Shown: positions 24,860 to 32,221, counted from the first letter of the stretch. The stretch is DNA of 34,630 nucleotides from Bacilli bacterium (GCA_028691715.1 JAQUYR010000006.1:1-34630), one strand, 5' to 3'. Made by a program: numbers and translations. The notes: a model not told the origin generated them from the sequence alone.

Positions 24860-24895
24860 CAAAAAGACATGCTTTATATTAAAAAGCATGTCTTT
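24860..24895 (-). terminator. Intrinsic terminator after the metallophosphoesterase gene
   Basis: A 13-bp perfect stem (24863-24875 with 24883-24895), 7-nt loop and TTG-TT run follow on the minus strand, 4 nt after the stop. Confidence 0.9.
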
Positions 24896-24898
24896 AAT

Positions 24899-27067
24899 CT
24901 AGAATTTCTTTCTTCTGATGATAAATAATCCCAGAGGAATGATCAAATACCAGAAAATAGTACCGCTGTTACAGCCAGTGTCCTTCACAGGTTCATCAAT
25001 AACTGGATCATCTGTTCCTGGATCGGTAATCTCAACCTTCATGACCTTGACTTTCATCGTATCTTTTACATCATCCCGATCATTTGCGGTAACTGTAATT
25101 GTTGCTTCTCCTTCTTTCAAGGCAACTAAAACGCCATTTTCTATTTTAACAATTGTTTCATCACTAGATGAATATACAAGTTCAAGAGCAATCTCGGGGA
25201 TTACAGCTAATTCAATATCAACCCTTTGACCAACTTCAAGTTCAACATTTTCACTGACAAAGTGAACATCTACAGGAACTATCTCTTCTCCATATGTAGT
25301 TGTTGTCTCAAATAATACTGTATCATTGATTCCAAAGCCCTTTAAAGCAATGGTATTTATTTGTTTATTGTTTACATCTTCTAGGGAGAATTCTTTAACA
25401 GTTGGTGAAACCTCTCCTAATAATACATCATTGGCATAAATAGCAATCTTTTGAAGCATTTCGTTATCAATATTGCTATCCCAAACCAGTTTACTTCCCT
25501 CGATTCTAACATTTTCTATTTTCCCAAAAGTAGCATTTGGATTGATTATTTCAATTTCTTTTGTTGCCACTTGACCATCTCTAAAATATACGTTTACAGT
25601 ATAATTTTTCTTATAATCATTAACATCGATATTAGGAATATCCAGAGTGGTTTGATTATCCTTAGGTCTTGTTGTAGCAATAATCTCATCATTCTCCAAA
25701 ACATCTATCTTATATGCCTTAGCAAAAAACTCATCAGTAAACTCTAATTTTGATTTTGAGAAATCATCTTCATCGACTAAGACTTCTACTTTTTTCATGC
25801 TCTCTTCAATATCAAAATTGGCCATTTTAGCTGGTATTGCTACTTGATCGAGAATATTTCCCGCCTCATCATAAGTTTTTACCATCATATTTTCACCAGA
25901 AACAGTAATTCCTAAAGCTACACTAGTATTACTGATCTTCTTGGCAACATAAACATCAGTGGAAAGTGAAGATTCAGATTCCAAGCGATCACCTACAGCA
26001 CTAGAAGTAATATAAATTGCCCCTTTTTTGCTATCGCTACAATTTGTACTATTATAGATACGATTGCTTCTGGTATAAACATGATCATGCCCAGTCAATA
26101 CTAAATCAACACCATACTTATCAATAATTGGTTGTAAACCTTTCATTGAACTGCTGACTTCATTACCAGCATAGTAATACATATGATGAAATAAAACAGT
26201 ATATTGACAAGGGTTATTTTCCAAAACATCAATTAACCATGATTTTTGATTCAACTCAAATTCTTCAGGCTGACTAGAAAGACGATAAGCCTCAGAGTCT
26301 AAAGAAATAAATAATGTATTTCCATATATGAAATAATAACAGCCATTCTCAACACCAGTAGCGCCATTATCAGGATTGTTTGTGTACATATTAAAGTATT
26401 TCTTACTATCAGCATACAAACCAGCACTTCTGTCATAATACTCATGATTTCCAGGAGTTCCAGCAATCATATATTTTTGAAATGCGGTTAGTGAATAATA
26501 ACTTGTCCATTCATCTCTAACAGTACCATATGCTGTCATATCACCACCAGTAACAATGAATTTCAAATTTCGATATTTGCTCTCAATAGTGTTAATCAGA
26601 TTTTGAGCTGCTGTATATCTTGAAGGAATAGTTGGATAAACATGAACATCAGAGATATACATAAAAGTAAAGGCGGATGTTCCTGAGGTCATAAAACTAT
26701 ATGTCTGTGAGAATATTGTCTTACCAACTCGATAAATATATGATGTCTCACTTTCCAAGTTTGAAAGAGTAGCACCACACTTATAATCAGAGATATCTGT
26801 CTTTGTTCCTTCATCATAATAGGTCAGAGCTACGCACTCACCATCGACTTTAGTCGATGAAGTAAACATTGCATCATCAAATTTTGTATACTCAACAAAT
26901 GTTCCGGAAATAGTCGAATGCCAAGCAACATTCATTTCTGATGATGTATCCTGAGCAGGATTGGTTGTGATTAGATAAGCTTCTTCATCTAATCCCTTAA
27001 CCAGTAAACTGGGAATAAATAATAAAAATAAAGCGATGATTAGTGAGATTTGAATAATCTTTTTCAT
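24899..27067 (-). CDS. Exported purple-acid-phosphatase-like metallophosphoesterase with Ig-like domain
   Basis: The 722-aa secreted enzyme has a signal peptide (1-25, IIQISLIIALFLLFIPSLL). A fibronectin-like N-domain as in purple acid phosphatases (about 30-130) is followed by a calcineurin-like catalytic domain (about 133-400) with D140/H142 (ISDVHVY), GGDMTAYG, GTPGNHEYYD, LFHHMYYYAG and TGHDHVYTR, so the metal site is complete. Beta-sandwich modules follow (about 410-600), then a Big_2 domain (VELEVGQRVDIELAV to KEGEATITVTAND, about 612-685). The C-terminus has acidic Pro-rich repeats, then GCNSG, one membrane helix and RRKKF. It should release phosphate from extracellular phosphoesters. 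Its start overlaps the NUDIX stop as ATGA, and a strong terminator follows. The Gly-Cys/TM/basic end is not LPXTG. Confidence 0.88.
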   Translation of the reverse strand: MKKIIQISLIIALFLLFIPSLLVKGLDEEAYLITTNPAQDTSSEMNVAWHSTISGTFVEYTKFDDAMFTSSTKVDGECVALTYYDEGTKTDISDYKCGATLSNLESETSYIYRVGKTIFSQTYSFMTSGTSAFTFMYISDVHVYPTIPSRYTAAQNLINTIESKYRNLKFIVTGGDMTAYGTVRDEWTSYYSLTAFQKYMIAGTPGNHEYYDRSAGLYADSKKYFNMYTNNPDNGATGVENGCYYFIYGNTLFISLDSEAYRLSSQPEEFELNQKSWLIDVLENNPCQYTVLFHHMYYYAGNEVSSSMKGLQPIIDKYGVDLVLTGHDHVYTRSNRIYNSTNCSDSKKGAIYITSSAVGDRLESESSLSTDVYVAKKISNTSVALGITVSGENMMVKTYDEAGNILDQVAIPAKMANFDIEESMKKVEVLVDEDDFSKSKLEFTDEFFAKAYKIDVLENDEIIATTRPKDNQTTLDIPNIDVNDYKKNYTVNVYFRDGQVATKEIEIINPNATFGKIENVRIEGSKLVWDSNIDNEMLQKIAIYANDVLLGEVSPTVKEFSLEDVNNKQINTIALKGFGINDTVLFETTTTYGEEIVPVDVHFVSENVELEVGQRVDIELAVIPEIALELVYSSSDETIVKIENGVLVALKEGEATITVTANDRDDVKDTMKVKVMKVEITDPGTDDPVIDEPVKDTGCNSGTIFWYLIIPLGLFIIRRKKF

Positions 27068-27648
27068 AAAATTTTCCTTTCTTCTTTTATCTTAAAAGCT
27101 GCTTTAATAATTTTACGATATACTTCAATCATTTCTGGTTCACTAGAATACTTCTCTAGTTCTTTTTCTCTAACCCACATTACCCCACTATTTTCATCCT
27201 CTTTCATTGTAAAATGATCATTTTCATTAGCAATAAAAACATATGTAACATTTAAGTGAAGATGGCAACTAACATATTTTCCTCTTTTCATATGACCATA
27301 AACTGGTAATATCTCTAAAGAGACGATTTCATCGGTTAATGGTATCAAATTAGTTGCTCCTACTTCTTCCTTTGCTTCCCTAAGTGCTACTTCATATAAA
27401 TCTTCTTCACCATCGACATGTCCTCCTGTCCATGCCCAACTTTTATATATATTATGGTAAGCCATTAATATCTTAGAAAAATCATCGTTTAAAATCAGGG
27501 CAGATGATGTGAGATGCGCTATTTCGATTTCCCTTGTAAGAATTCTATCTTTATAATTTTCAATACACTCTAAAATCAATTTTTTATCATTGATTTCCTG
27601 AATGCAACTCGGTTTATAATTAATTATTTGTTCAAGATATCTCTTCAT
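27064..27648 (-). CDS. NUDIX hydrolase
   Basis: The 194-aa protein has a perfect Nudix box: GHVDGEEDLYEVALREAKEE plus VGA (about 76-98), matching Gx5Ex7REUxEExGU. N-terminal helices (1-45) and a SAWTGGHVD-like lead-in (KSWAWTGGHVDG) resemble the subgroup often labelled IPP isomerase-like or ADP-ribose-type NUDIX. The substrate cannot be read from sequence. It has its own good promoter and is translationally coupled (ATGA) to the exported metallophosphoesterase downstream, an odd pairing of a cytoplasmic and a secreted phosphohydrolase. Confidence 0.9.
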   Translation of the reverse strand: MKRYLEQIINYKPSCIQEINDKKLILECIENYKDRILTREIEIAHLTSSALILNDDFSKILMAYHNIYKSWAWTGGHVDGEEDLYEVALREAKEEVGATNLIPLTDEIVSLEILPVYGHMKRGKYVSCHLHLNVTYVFIANENDHFTMKEDENSGVMWVREKELEKYSSEPEMIEVYRKIIKAAFKIKEERKIL

Positions 27649-27693
27649 TTTTCATCATCCTTTAATTGAAATAACAAAACATTAACAGTTAAC

Positions 27694-27722
27694 ATTATAA
27701 CACAATATTTCCTGTATGTAAA
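27694..27722 (-). promoter_or_regulatory. Promoter of NUDIX-metallophosphoesterase operon
   Basis: TTTACA (27717-27722), 17-nt spacer, TATAAT (27694-27699) preceded by TGT (extended -10) on the minus strand. Confidence 0.85.
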
Positions 27723-27753
27723 AGAAAAACACTATGAAATAGTGTTTTATTTT
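27721..27753. terminator. Bidirectional-looking intrinsic terminator hairpin
   Basis: AAAACACTAT/ATAGTGTTTT forms a 10-bp stem (27726-27735, 27739-27748) with T-rich flanks in both directions. The minus-strand role would be to end the transcript of the 102-aa gene some 230 nt upstream. The 331-nt gap that it ends (27649-27980) also holds the NUDIX promoter and a decayed coding remnant. Confidence 0.65.
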
Positions 27754-27848
27754 TAATTATAATTACTGATTATTTTAAAAATTTAACTATTATTACTGTT
27801 ATTAATTCAACGATTTTTACCAATTTAAATTCCTAATCTCTGTAGTCG

Positions 27849-27941
27849 TTAATATTCAAAATGATTAGTATAATCTATATTTAATTTATCATAAATTTAT
27901 TTGATAAATAAATCTTTTATTTTTAAAATACTGTTATTAGG
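27849..27941 (-). pseudogene. Decayed coding remnant, copy 1
   Basis: No start codon or intact gene. One minus-strand frame reads NNSILKIKDLFIK, stop, IYDKLNIDYTNHFEY, stop. It aligns with the remnant at 28395-28540, which reads IKSIYDKINISKSKFSHIDY at the same place; the internal stop (27897-27899, TAA) stands where copy 2 has TCA (Ser). Nucleotide similarity continues about 35 nt past the copy 2 stop (TTGAATTA block). The parent gene is unknown. Confidence 0.5.
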
Positions 27942-27980
27942 CTATATATTGATTATATCAAGATATTATTACCTAATAAA

Positions 27981-28289
27981 TTAATTGGTTAATCTCGTTT
28001 TAATAAGCGTTTCTTGTTGTTCTTCTGCTTCAATTATATGACTTCCAAGCCACTCATAAATAGCCTTAGCGGCATCCAAAGTAACTGTAACTTCTGTACA
28101 AAATTCACGAATAAGCTCTGTATCCATAGGTTTATCATCCATTGTATTGAATTTCTCCATTGGTCTGATTTCTTCAAGAAAAAATCTCATATTTATTTCA
28201 CCACGAGATCCTATACCACCAAAAACACCACTTACGTAATGATTTCTATAATCTTTTGAATAAATATATCGTCCTTTAATATTCTCCAT
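27981..28289 (-). CDS. Conserved-looking small protein of unknown function
   Basis: The 102-aa product starts at the ATG 28287-28289, because GGAGGAG lies 6 nt upstream; the longer frame starts with a GTG at that SD. I cannot name the family. It has a block YVSGVFGGIGSRGEINMRFF (about 18-37) and a C-terminal half with TVTLDAAKAIYEWLGSHI (about 68-85), a layout that reminds me of DUF3467-like proteins in bacteria and archaea. It has no signal peptide or membrane helix, so it is presumably cytosolic. It has its own promoter and stands alone between two homologous decayed remnants in an accessory-looking stretch. Confidence 0.7.
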   Translation of the reverse strand: MENIKGRYIYSKDYRNHYVSGVFGGIGSRGEINMRFFLEEIRPMEKFNTMDDKPMDTELIREFCTEVTVTLDAAKAIYEWLGSHIIEAEEQQETLIKTRLTN

Positions 28290-28318
28290 AACAAACTCCT
28301 CCACTTTTATTTGAAAAT

Positions 28319-28347
28319 ATTATATCATACTTTTAAAAGCAAAACAA
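28319..28347 (-). promoter_or_regulatory. Promoter of the 102-aa gene
   Basis: TTGTTT (28342-28347), a 17-nt spacer and TATAAT (28319-28324) with TGA before it (extended -10) lie on the minus strand. Confidence 0.75.
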
Positions 28348-28394
28348 ATTTTTAATATTTTAAAAAATTGCTATTACTAATTCAATGATTTTTT

Positions 28395-28540
28395 CTAATC
28401 CGAATCTTTAGTTTCTAAAATCACCTTATAATCAATATGACTAAATTTACTTTTACTTATATTTATCTTGTCATAGATTGATTTAATAATAGATAATACT
28501 TTGATATAAAAAATAATATAAATTAAATAATCTTTAGCGT
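28395..28540 (-). pseudogene. Decayed coding remnant, copy 2
   Basis: A minus-strand frame with coding-like composition but no ATG, GTG or TTG start runs for about 48 codons (NAKDYLIYIIFYIKVLSI, then IKSIYDKINISKSKFSHIDY, ending VILETKDSD and TAG). It begins almost at the stop of the small membrane gene at 28544, in another frame. A diverged copy lies at 27849-27941. It looks like the 3' end of a lost gene, hydrophobic then charged. The parent family is unknown. Confidence 0.5.
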
Positions 28541-28543
28541 TTT

Positions 28544-28813
28544 TTATTCTTCAGATTCTTTATCATTTAGTTGGTGTTCAAGCCCCATAATTAAAGTTCT
28601 CATTTCATTAATTTTCTTTTCTTGAGAATTCACTCTTTTAAATAAATTAGATATTTTTGTAAAGAAAATTATATAATATTCTATCCAAATCATAGCCATT
28701 ATTATTAGTGTTAATTTATTGTCAAAATCTGTAAAATAAGATAAGAAAATAAGCAATATTGTAATAATTGAAAATATAATATATAGCAACCCTAATCTTG
28801 ATTTCTCTTCCAT
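28544..28813 (-). CDS. Small two-helix membrane protein with coiled-coil tail (paralogue B)
   Basis: The 89-aa protein has two hydrophobic helices (about 8-27 and 33-51), then a charged amphipathic tail (about 55-85) that could form a coiled coil. It begins MEEKSRLGLLYIIF, nearly the same as the MEEKSRTSLMYIIF of the gene immediately upstream, so the two are tandem duplicates. It starts 3 nt after the stop of paralogue A, with AAGGA as SD inside the end of A. No known family is recognised. A membrane role such as immunity or a regulatory peptide is speculation. Confidence 0.7.
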   Translation of the reverse strand: MEEKSRLGLLYIIFSIITILLIFLSYFTDFDNKLTLIIMAMIWIEYYIIFFTKISNLFKRVNSQEKKINEMRTLIMGLEHQLNDKESEE

Positions 28814-28816
28814 GCC

Positions 28817-29080
28817 CTAATCCTTCCTAATTGTTTTTATTCTGCTTTCTAATTTCTTTAGCACCATTTCTAGTTCTTCAATTTCCTTATTTTGATAGCT
28901 CATCTTCTTTAAAATTTTTTTCATTTTAATAAAGAAAACTATCAAATAGACTAATCCAAAGACTTCGAGTGCTATAATTGTAGCCCATGTTAATTTTATG
29001 TATTTATTAGTGACATAAAGTAATATCATGACTAACATAAATATAATATACATAAGACTTGTTCTAGATTTTTCTTCCAT
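28817..29080 (-). CDS. Small two-helix membrane protein with coiled-coil tail (paralogue A)
   Basis: The 87-aa protein has two membrane helices (about 8-25 and 32-51) and a Lys/Glu-rich predicted coiled-coil tail (about 56-86). It is the first gene of a two-gene unit driven by a strong promoter 146 nt upstream; the SD GGGAAAG is 8 nt before the ATG. It is related to the next gene, with the shared N-terminus MEEKSR and the same layout. The family is not recognised. The long leader (about 135 nt, AT-rich) contains no structure I can support beyond a 6-codon open frame without SD. Confidence 0.7.
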   Translation of the reverse strand: MEEKSRTSLMYIIFMLVMILLYVTNKYIKLTWATIIALEVFGLVYLIVFFIKMKKILKKMSYQNKEIEELEMVLKKLESRIKTIRKD

Positions 29081-29226
29081 AAATTTAACTTTCCCTAATT
29101 AATTATTATGATTATCAAATCAAAATTTTAAAATAAATTAATAATCGTTGAATTTGCTAAGTACCCATAAAAAAATCACATATTTTTACTATTCATGACT
29201 ATTTATTATCTTCCCACTTGCCTTTT

Positions 29227-29255
29227 ATTATAGTTCTTTTTCCATAAATTGTAAA
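29227..29255 (-). promoter_or_regulatory. Promoter of the small membrane-protein pair
   Basis: TTTACA (29250-29255), a 17-nt spacer and TATAAT (29227-29232) lie on the minus strand. It predicts an unusually long leader of about 135 nt. Confidence 0.8.
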
Positions 29256-29321
29256 GAATATTTTAAGTTGAATAAAGATATTAGCTATTAAAATAGACTT
29301 TCCATGAATATCTGGTTTAAT

Positions 29322-29352
29322 AAAAAAACCTTAAAATAGTGCTTTATTTTAA
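29322..29352 (-). terminator. Intrinsic terminator of the P-loop kinase gene
   Basis: TTAAAATA/TATTTTAA stem (29345-29352, 29331-29338) with a 6-nt loop, then GG and seven T on the minus strand. The stop codon TAA lies in the stem. Confidence 0.7.
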
Positions 29353-29895
29353 ATGATGAATCTTAAAGATTTTTAGAATGTCATCATAATTGTAATTAAA
29401 ATCATTAGTGTTTATTAAATGAATATTACCAAAATAATTAACTTTTCTAGCTTCCAAAATTGATTTTTCAAAATCATCATAACTGCTTAAATCAACCGCT
29501 TTATGAACAGGGTTACGGTTACCAGAAGAAATTCGATCAAGAAACCTTTTGTGTAAAACTTTAATATCTGCCTCTAAAACGATACATGTTACTTTATATC
29601 CATACTTTTTTATCAATTCTTCTAATACTCTGAGTTCATATTCCCGAAAATTACTTTCGAGAATGAAAGAAATACCTTTCTCCATAAACTCTTGAGAAAG
29701 ATACTTAAATAAGCCAAAAACAGCATGACTTAGTTTTAAATTTTCCTCGCGATTAGTAAAGCCAATATTGTCACCTAATATTTCCTTAACTATATCTTTA
29801 TTAATTACAATTATATTTAAGTCTTTAGCAAGCCTTTTTGACAAGGTGGTTTTACCAGCTGCTAAATCACCACCAATTAAAATTATTTCCTTCAT
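29344..29895 (-). CDS. P-loop kinase (AAA_33 / zeta-toxin-like fold)
   Basis: The 183-aa protein begins with Walker A GGDLAAGKTTLSKRLA (8-23), then INKDIVKEILGD (about 31-42), FILESNFREYE (about 76-86, the acidic substrate-binding motif) and a lid-like KRFLDRISSGNRNP (about 115-128). This is the pattern of small-molecule or sugar/nucleoside kinases in the AAA_33 group, related in fold to zeta toxin. No antitoxin gene adjoins it, so a toxin role is not supported. It is a single-gene unit between the tRNA-Lys terminator and its own terminator, with SD GAGGGG 8 nt before the ATG. The substrate is unknown. Confidence 0.78.
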   Translation of the reverse strand: MKEIILIGGDLAAGKTTLSKRLAKDLNIIVINKDIVKEILGDNIGFTNREENLKLSHAVFGLFKYLSQEFMEKGISFILESNFREYELRVLEELIKKYGYKVTCIVLEADIKVLHKRFLDRISSGNRNPVHKAVDLSSYDDFEKSILEARKVNYFGNIHLINTNDFNYNYDDILKIFKIHHLK

Positions 29896-29987
29896 ATCTA
29901 CTACCCCTCTTCCCTTTATAAAATAATAACTTCTAGCTATAATATATGTTATCTCATTTTCTTTAAGAAAGCAATTGTTACCCTTTT

Positions 29988-30023
29988 AAAAAGAAAAAAG
30001 TCAGTATAATCACTTATACTGAC
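29988..30023 (-). terminator. Intrinsic terminator of tRNA-Lys
   Basis: GTCAGTATA/TATACTGAC 9-bp stem (30000-30008, 30015-30023) with a 6-nt loop, followed by TTTTTTCTTTTT on the minus strand, 11 nt after the CCA end. Confidence 0.92.
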
Positions 30024-30034
30024 CATATTTTCAC

Positions 30035-30110
30035 TGGTACACTCTCGGGGGCTCGAACCCCGGACCCACTGATTAAGAGTCAGTTGCTCTGCCAACTGAG
30101 CTAAGAATGC
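30035..30110 (-). tRNA. tRNA-Lys (anticodon CUU)
   Basis: The 76-nt gene folds into a full cloverleaf: acceptor GCATTCT/AGAGTGT with two G-U pairs, D stem GCTC/GAGC, anticodon stem ACTGA/TCAGT with loop CTCTTAA (anticodon CTT), and T stem CGGGG/CCCCG with loop TTCGAGC. The discriminator is A, and CCA is encoded at 30035-30037. It reads AAG lysine codons. It has its own promoter and terminator. Confidence 0.95.
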
Positions 30111-30126
30111 ATTTACGACCTGTATT

Positions 30127-30155
30127 ATTATACTATAATTGACTATTAAAATCAA
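30127..30155 (-). promoter_or_regulatory. Promoter of tRNA-Lys
   Basis: TTGATT (30150-30155), a 17-nt spacer and TATAAT (30127-30132) lie on the minus strand, 16 nt before the mature 5' end. Confidence 0.8.
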
Positions 30156-30182
30156 TCTTTTTATTAAGTTTTTTCATTTTAT

Positions 30183-30212
30183 AAAAAAGTTCTTCTTTTT
30201 TAAGAAGAACTT
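30183..30212 (-). terminator. Intrinsic terminator of the MATE gene
   Basis: 11-bp perfect stem AAGTTCTTCTT/AAGAAGAACTT (30202-30212, 30187-30197), 4-nt loop, then TTTT on the minus strand. The stem includes part of the MATE stop codon. Confidence 0.85.
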
Positions 30213-31599
30213 AATCGACTATATGAGAAGTTGTAAGGTTGGTTGCCCACTTTCCACTTCTGACAAACGATAATCCGACCGATGTTTTAAAGATATCTGA
30301 TCCCTGAACGATAAAGTACACCGCTACTATTCCTAAATTGGTATATTTTGCAAGGATAAAAGCAAGAGGTAAACTTAAAAAGATTTGAAATCCTGAGTCA
30401 AATATCATCGTATAAATGGTTTTTCCACCAGATCTTAGAATAAAGAAACATCCAACATTAAAAGTAAAAATTGGCATACAACAACAGATTACAAGAATAA
30501 ATGATGTTGCTAAATGTCTAATATCATTACTCACATTATATAAAAGAGGAATATATGGGGATGATATTGAATATAATGCTGCCAAAATAGCTGAAACAAA
30601 AACAGCAAAAGCCAGTAGTTTATTGGCATTATCCTTTGCTTCATCAATTTTATTAGCTCCTAATTCCTTACCAACAAAAATAGCAATTCCCATACCTAAT
30701 GCTCCAAAGACGACAAACAGAAGATTGGAAGCCGCCGAGGAGATGCTTAAAGCCGCAACTACAGCTTTTCCCCTTAAGGCGTAACTGAACATTATTAGCG
30801 TTGATCCCATCCCCCAGAAGAGTTCGTTTAGTAGTAGCGGTGTTCCTTTTCTGGCTATTGATTTTGTTAAACCGCTGTCAATTCTAAAATTAGTAAATAT
30901 CTTTGCTGAAAAGGAATATTTCTTAATTAATATCGTAACAATTAGTACACCAGCTTCAATAGCCCTACTGATAAGGGTGGCATAAGCTGCTCCAGCAACT
31001 CCTAGAGCTGGAAACCCCAGTTTACCAAAAATCAAAATATAATTTAAAATACAATTAGCAACTATTGCAGCAATACTGCTATATAGAGGAATTTTTACCT
31101 TACCTATTTCTCTCAAGGTAGTAGCGATAACTTGTGATATTGAATACAGTGGCAGTGAAATAATAATAATATTCAAATATTGTAATCCATACCCAACAGC
31201 TAATTCTTCAGAAACTTCATCATTATCAAATACAAGTCTAATAATAGTTTCCCCAAAAAAAGTAAAGATTGCCATAGCTACTAAGGTTATTCCAAGTGAT
31301 AATAATATTTTAAATCTGAATGATTGGCGAAGATGTTCTTCATCTTTAGCTCCGAAATATTGTGATACGAATATCCCAGGGCCAGCTAAACCTCCCATTG
31401 TAACAGTTATAAAGACAAATAATATTTGATTACTTACCGCTACACCAGCAATGGAATCGGCATCAAGACGCCCCACCATTATATTGTCTAATAAACCAAC
31501 AAGACTTGTTAATCCTTGTTGCAACATGATAGGAATGACAATAGCAATTACTGATATATAAAAGGCTTTAGTTCCTATCAGTTTTCTTATCTTTTTCAT
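30211..31599 (-). CDS. MATE-family multidrug/cation exporter
   Basis: The 462-aa protein has about 12 membrane helices in the two-bundle MATE layout. It opens with IVIPIMLQQGLTSLVGLLDN and VGRLDADSIAGVAVSNQ, the classic NorM/DinF-like first helices, and an internal repeat starts near residue 245 (KGTPLLLNELFWGMG). It should export organic cations or other toxic compounds in exchange for Na+ or H+. The SD AGGAGA is 6 nt before the ATG. No promoter is visible in the 46 nt after pduL, and a strong terminator ends just at its SD, so expression depends on read-through or a promoter inside pduL. Confidence 0.92.
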   Translation of the reverse strand: MKKIRKLIGTKAFYISVIAIVIPIMLQQGLTSLVGLLDNIMVGRLDADSIAGVAVSNQILFVFITVTMGGLAGPGIFVSQYFGAKDEEHLRQSFRFKILLSLGITLVAMAIFTFFGETIIRLVFDNDEVSEELAVGYGLQYLNIIIISLPLYSISQVIATTLREIGKVKIPLYSSIAAIVANCILNYILIFGKLGFPALGVAGAAYATLISRAIEAGVLIVTILIKKYSFSAKIFTNFRIDSGLTKSIARKGTPLLLNELFWGMGSTLIMFSYALRGKAVVAALSISSAASNLLFVVFGALGMGIAIFVGKELGANKIDEAKDNANKLLAFAVFVSAILAALYSISSPYIPLLYNVSNDIRHLATSFILVICCCMPIFTFNVGCFFILRSGGKTIYTMIFDSGFQIFLSLPLAFILAKYTNLGIVAVYFIVQGSDIFKTSVGLSFVRSGKWATNLTTSHIVD

Positions 31600-31610
31600 A
31601 TTTTTCTCCT

Positions 31611-31637
31611 AAAAAAAACTACTTGTCTGGCAAGTAG
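31611..31637 (-). terminator. Intrinsic terminator (possible attenuator) between pduL and MATE
   Basis: CTACTTG/CAAGTAG stem (31631-31637, 31619-31625) with a 5-nt loop, followed by eight T on the minus strand. The T run directly abuts the AGGAGA SD of the MATE gene. Confidence 0.85.
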
Positions 31638-31645
31638 CAAATTGT

Positions 31646-32221
31646 TTATTTTATAATCTCTCCGAAAACATTAGGTGCGATGGCTCCAGCATTTGACTCA
31701 TCAGTATCAATATGCATGGCAGCAGCAAAGTCACTTCTAACTCTTATTACTACATCACCATAAATGATTGACCTTTGATCATTCTCAACCTTAACACTTA
31801 CTATTTGCTTATCTAAAAGACCCATTTCCTCAGCATCCTTAGGAGTTAGGTGAATATGTCTTTTAGCTACGATTACGCCATTAGGGAGATCTATTTCTCC
31901 ACATGGTCCAATTAATTTGCATCCTGGAGTACCAGCGATATCTCCAGATTCTCTTATAACAATATCAATTCCTAATGTTCTAGCATCAGTCGCTGATACT
32001 TCAATTTGTGTTTTACTTCTAAGTGGTCCCAAAATGGAAACATTGGGAATACTCTTTTTTGGTCCTACAACGGTAACTTTTTCTTCACAAGCATATTGTC
32101 CTGGCTGAGAAAGCATTTTTTTCACAGTCAATTTGGCATCACTGCCAAATAACTTCTTTAAATCCTCTTCACATAAATGCACATGTCGTGCTGAAGTTTC
32201 AACCAATATTTTATTACTCAT
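31646..32221 (-). CDS. pduL: Phosphate propanoyltransferase / phosphotransacetylase PduL
   Basis: The 191-aa enzyme starts at the ATG 32219-32221 (GGAGGA 7 nt upstream; the longer frame begins before this SD). It has the two PduL beta-barrel domains, each opening with a zinc-binding His motif: SARHVHLCEEDL (about 10-21) and AKRHIHLTPKDAEEMG (about 120-135). A further MHIDTDESNAG near the end completes the metal site. It converts acyl-CoA plus phosphate into acyl phosphate and CoA. There is no N-terminal encapsulation peptide and no shell-protein gene nearby, so it is probably cytosolic, serving as the Pta substitute for AckA. It is third in a unit with a zinc-ribbon protein and a guanylate kinase-like protein. 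Confidence 0.92.
   Translation of the reverse strand: MSNKILVETSARHVHLCEEDLKKLFGSDAKLTVKKMLSQPGQYACEEKVTVVGPKKSIPNVSILGPLRSKTQIEVSATDARTLGIDIVIRESGDIAGTPGCKLIGPCGEIDLPNGVIVAKRHIHLTPKDAEEMGLLDKQIVSVKVENDQRSIIYGDVVIRVRSDFAAAMHIDTDESNAGAIAPNVFGEIIK

Noticed and set aside
29140..29165. 12-bp match (AATTCAACGATT) in inverted orientation to the repeat near 27800
   Set aside because: Too short in such AT-rich DNA to call an inverted repeat or insertion-sequence end without a longer alignment.
29160..29215. Six-codon leader peptide in the leader of the small membrane pair
   Set aside because: No SD and no run of regulatory codons. Chance is sufficient.
29344..29895. Zeta-type toxin of a toxin-antitoxin pair
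   Set aside because: The P-loop fold is related, but no antitoxin-like gene adjoins it; the neighbours are a tRNA and a separate transcription unit.
29949..30155. Minus-strand open frame of 68 codons with FLAQLAEQLTLNQWVRGSS-type sequence
   Set aside because: It is the translation of tRNA-Lys and its flanks, a common false protein.
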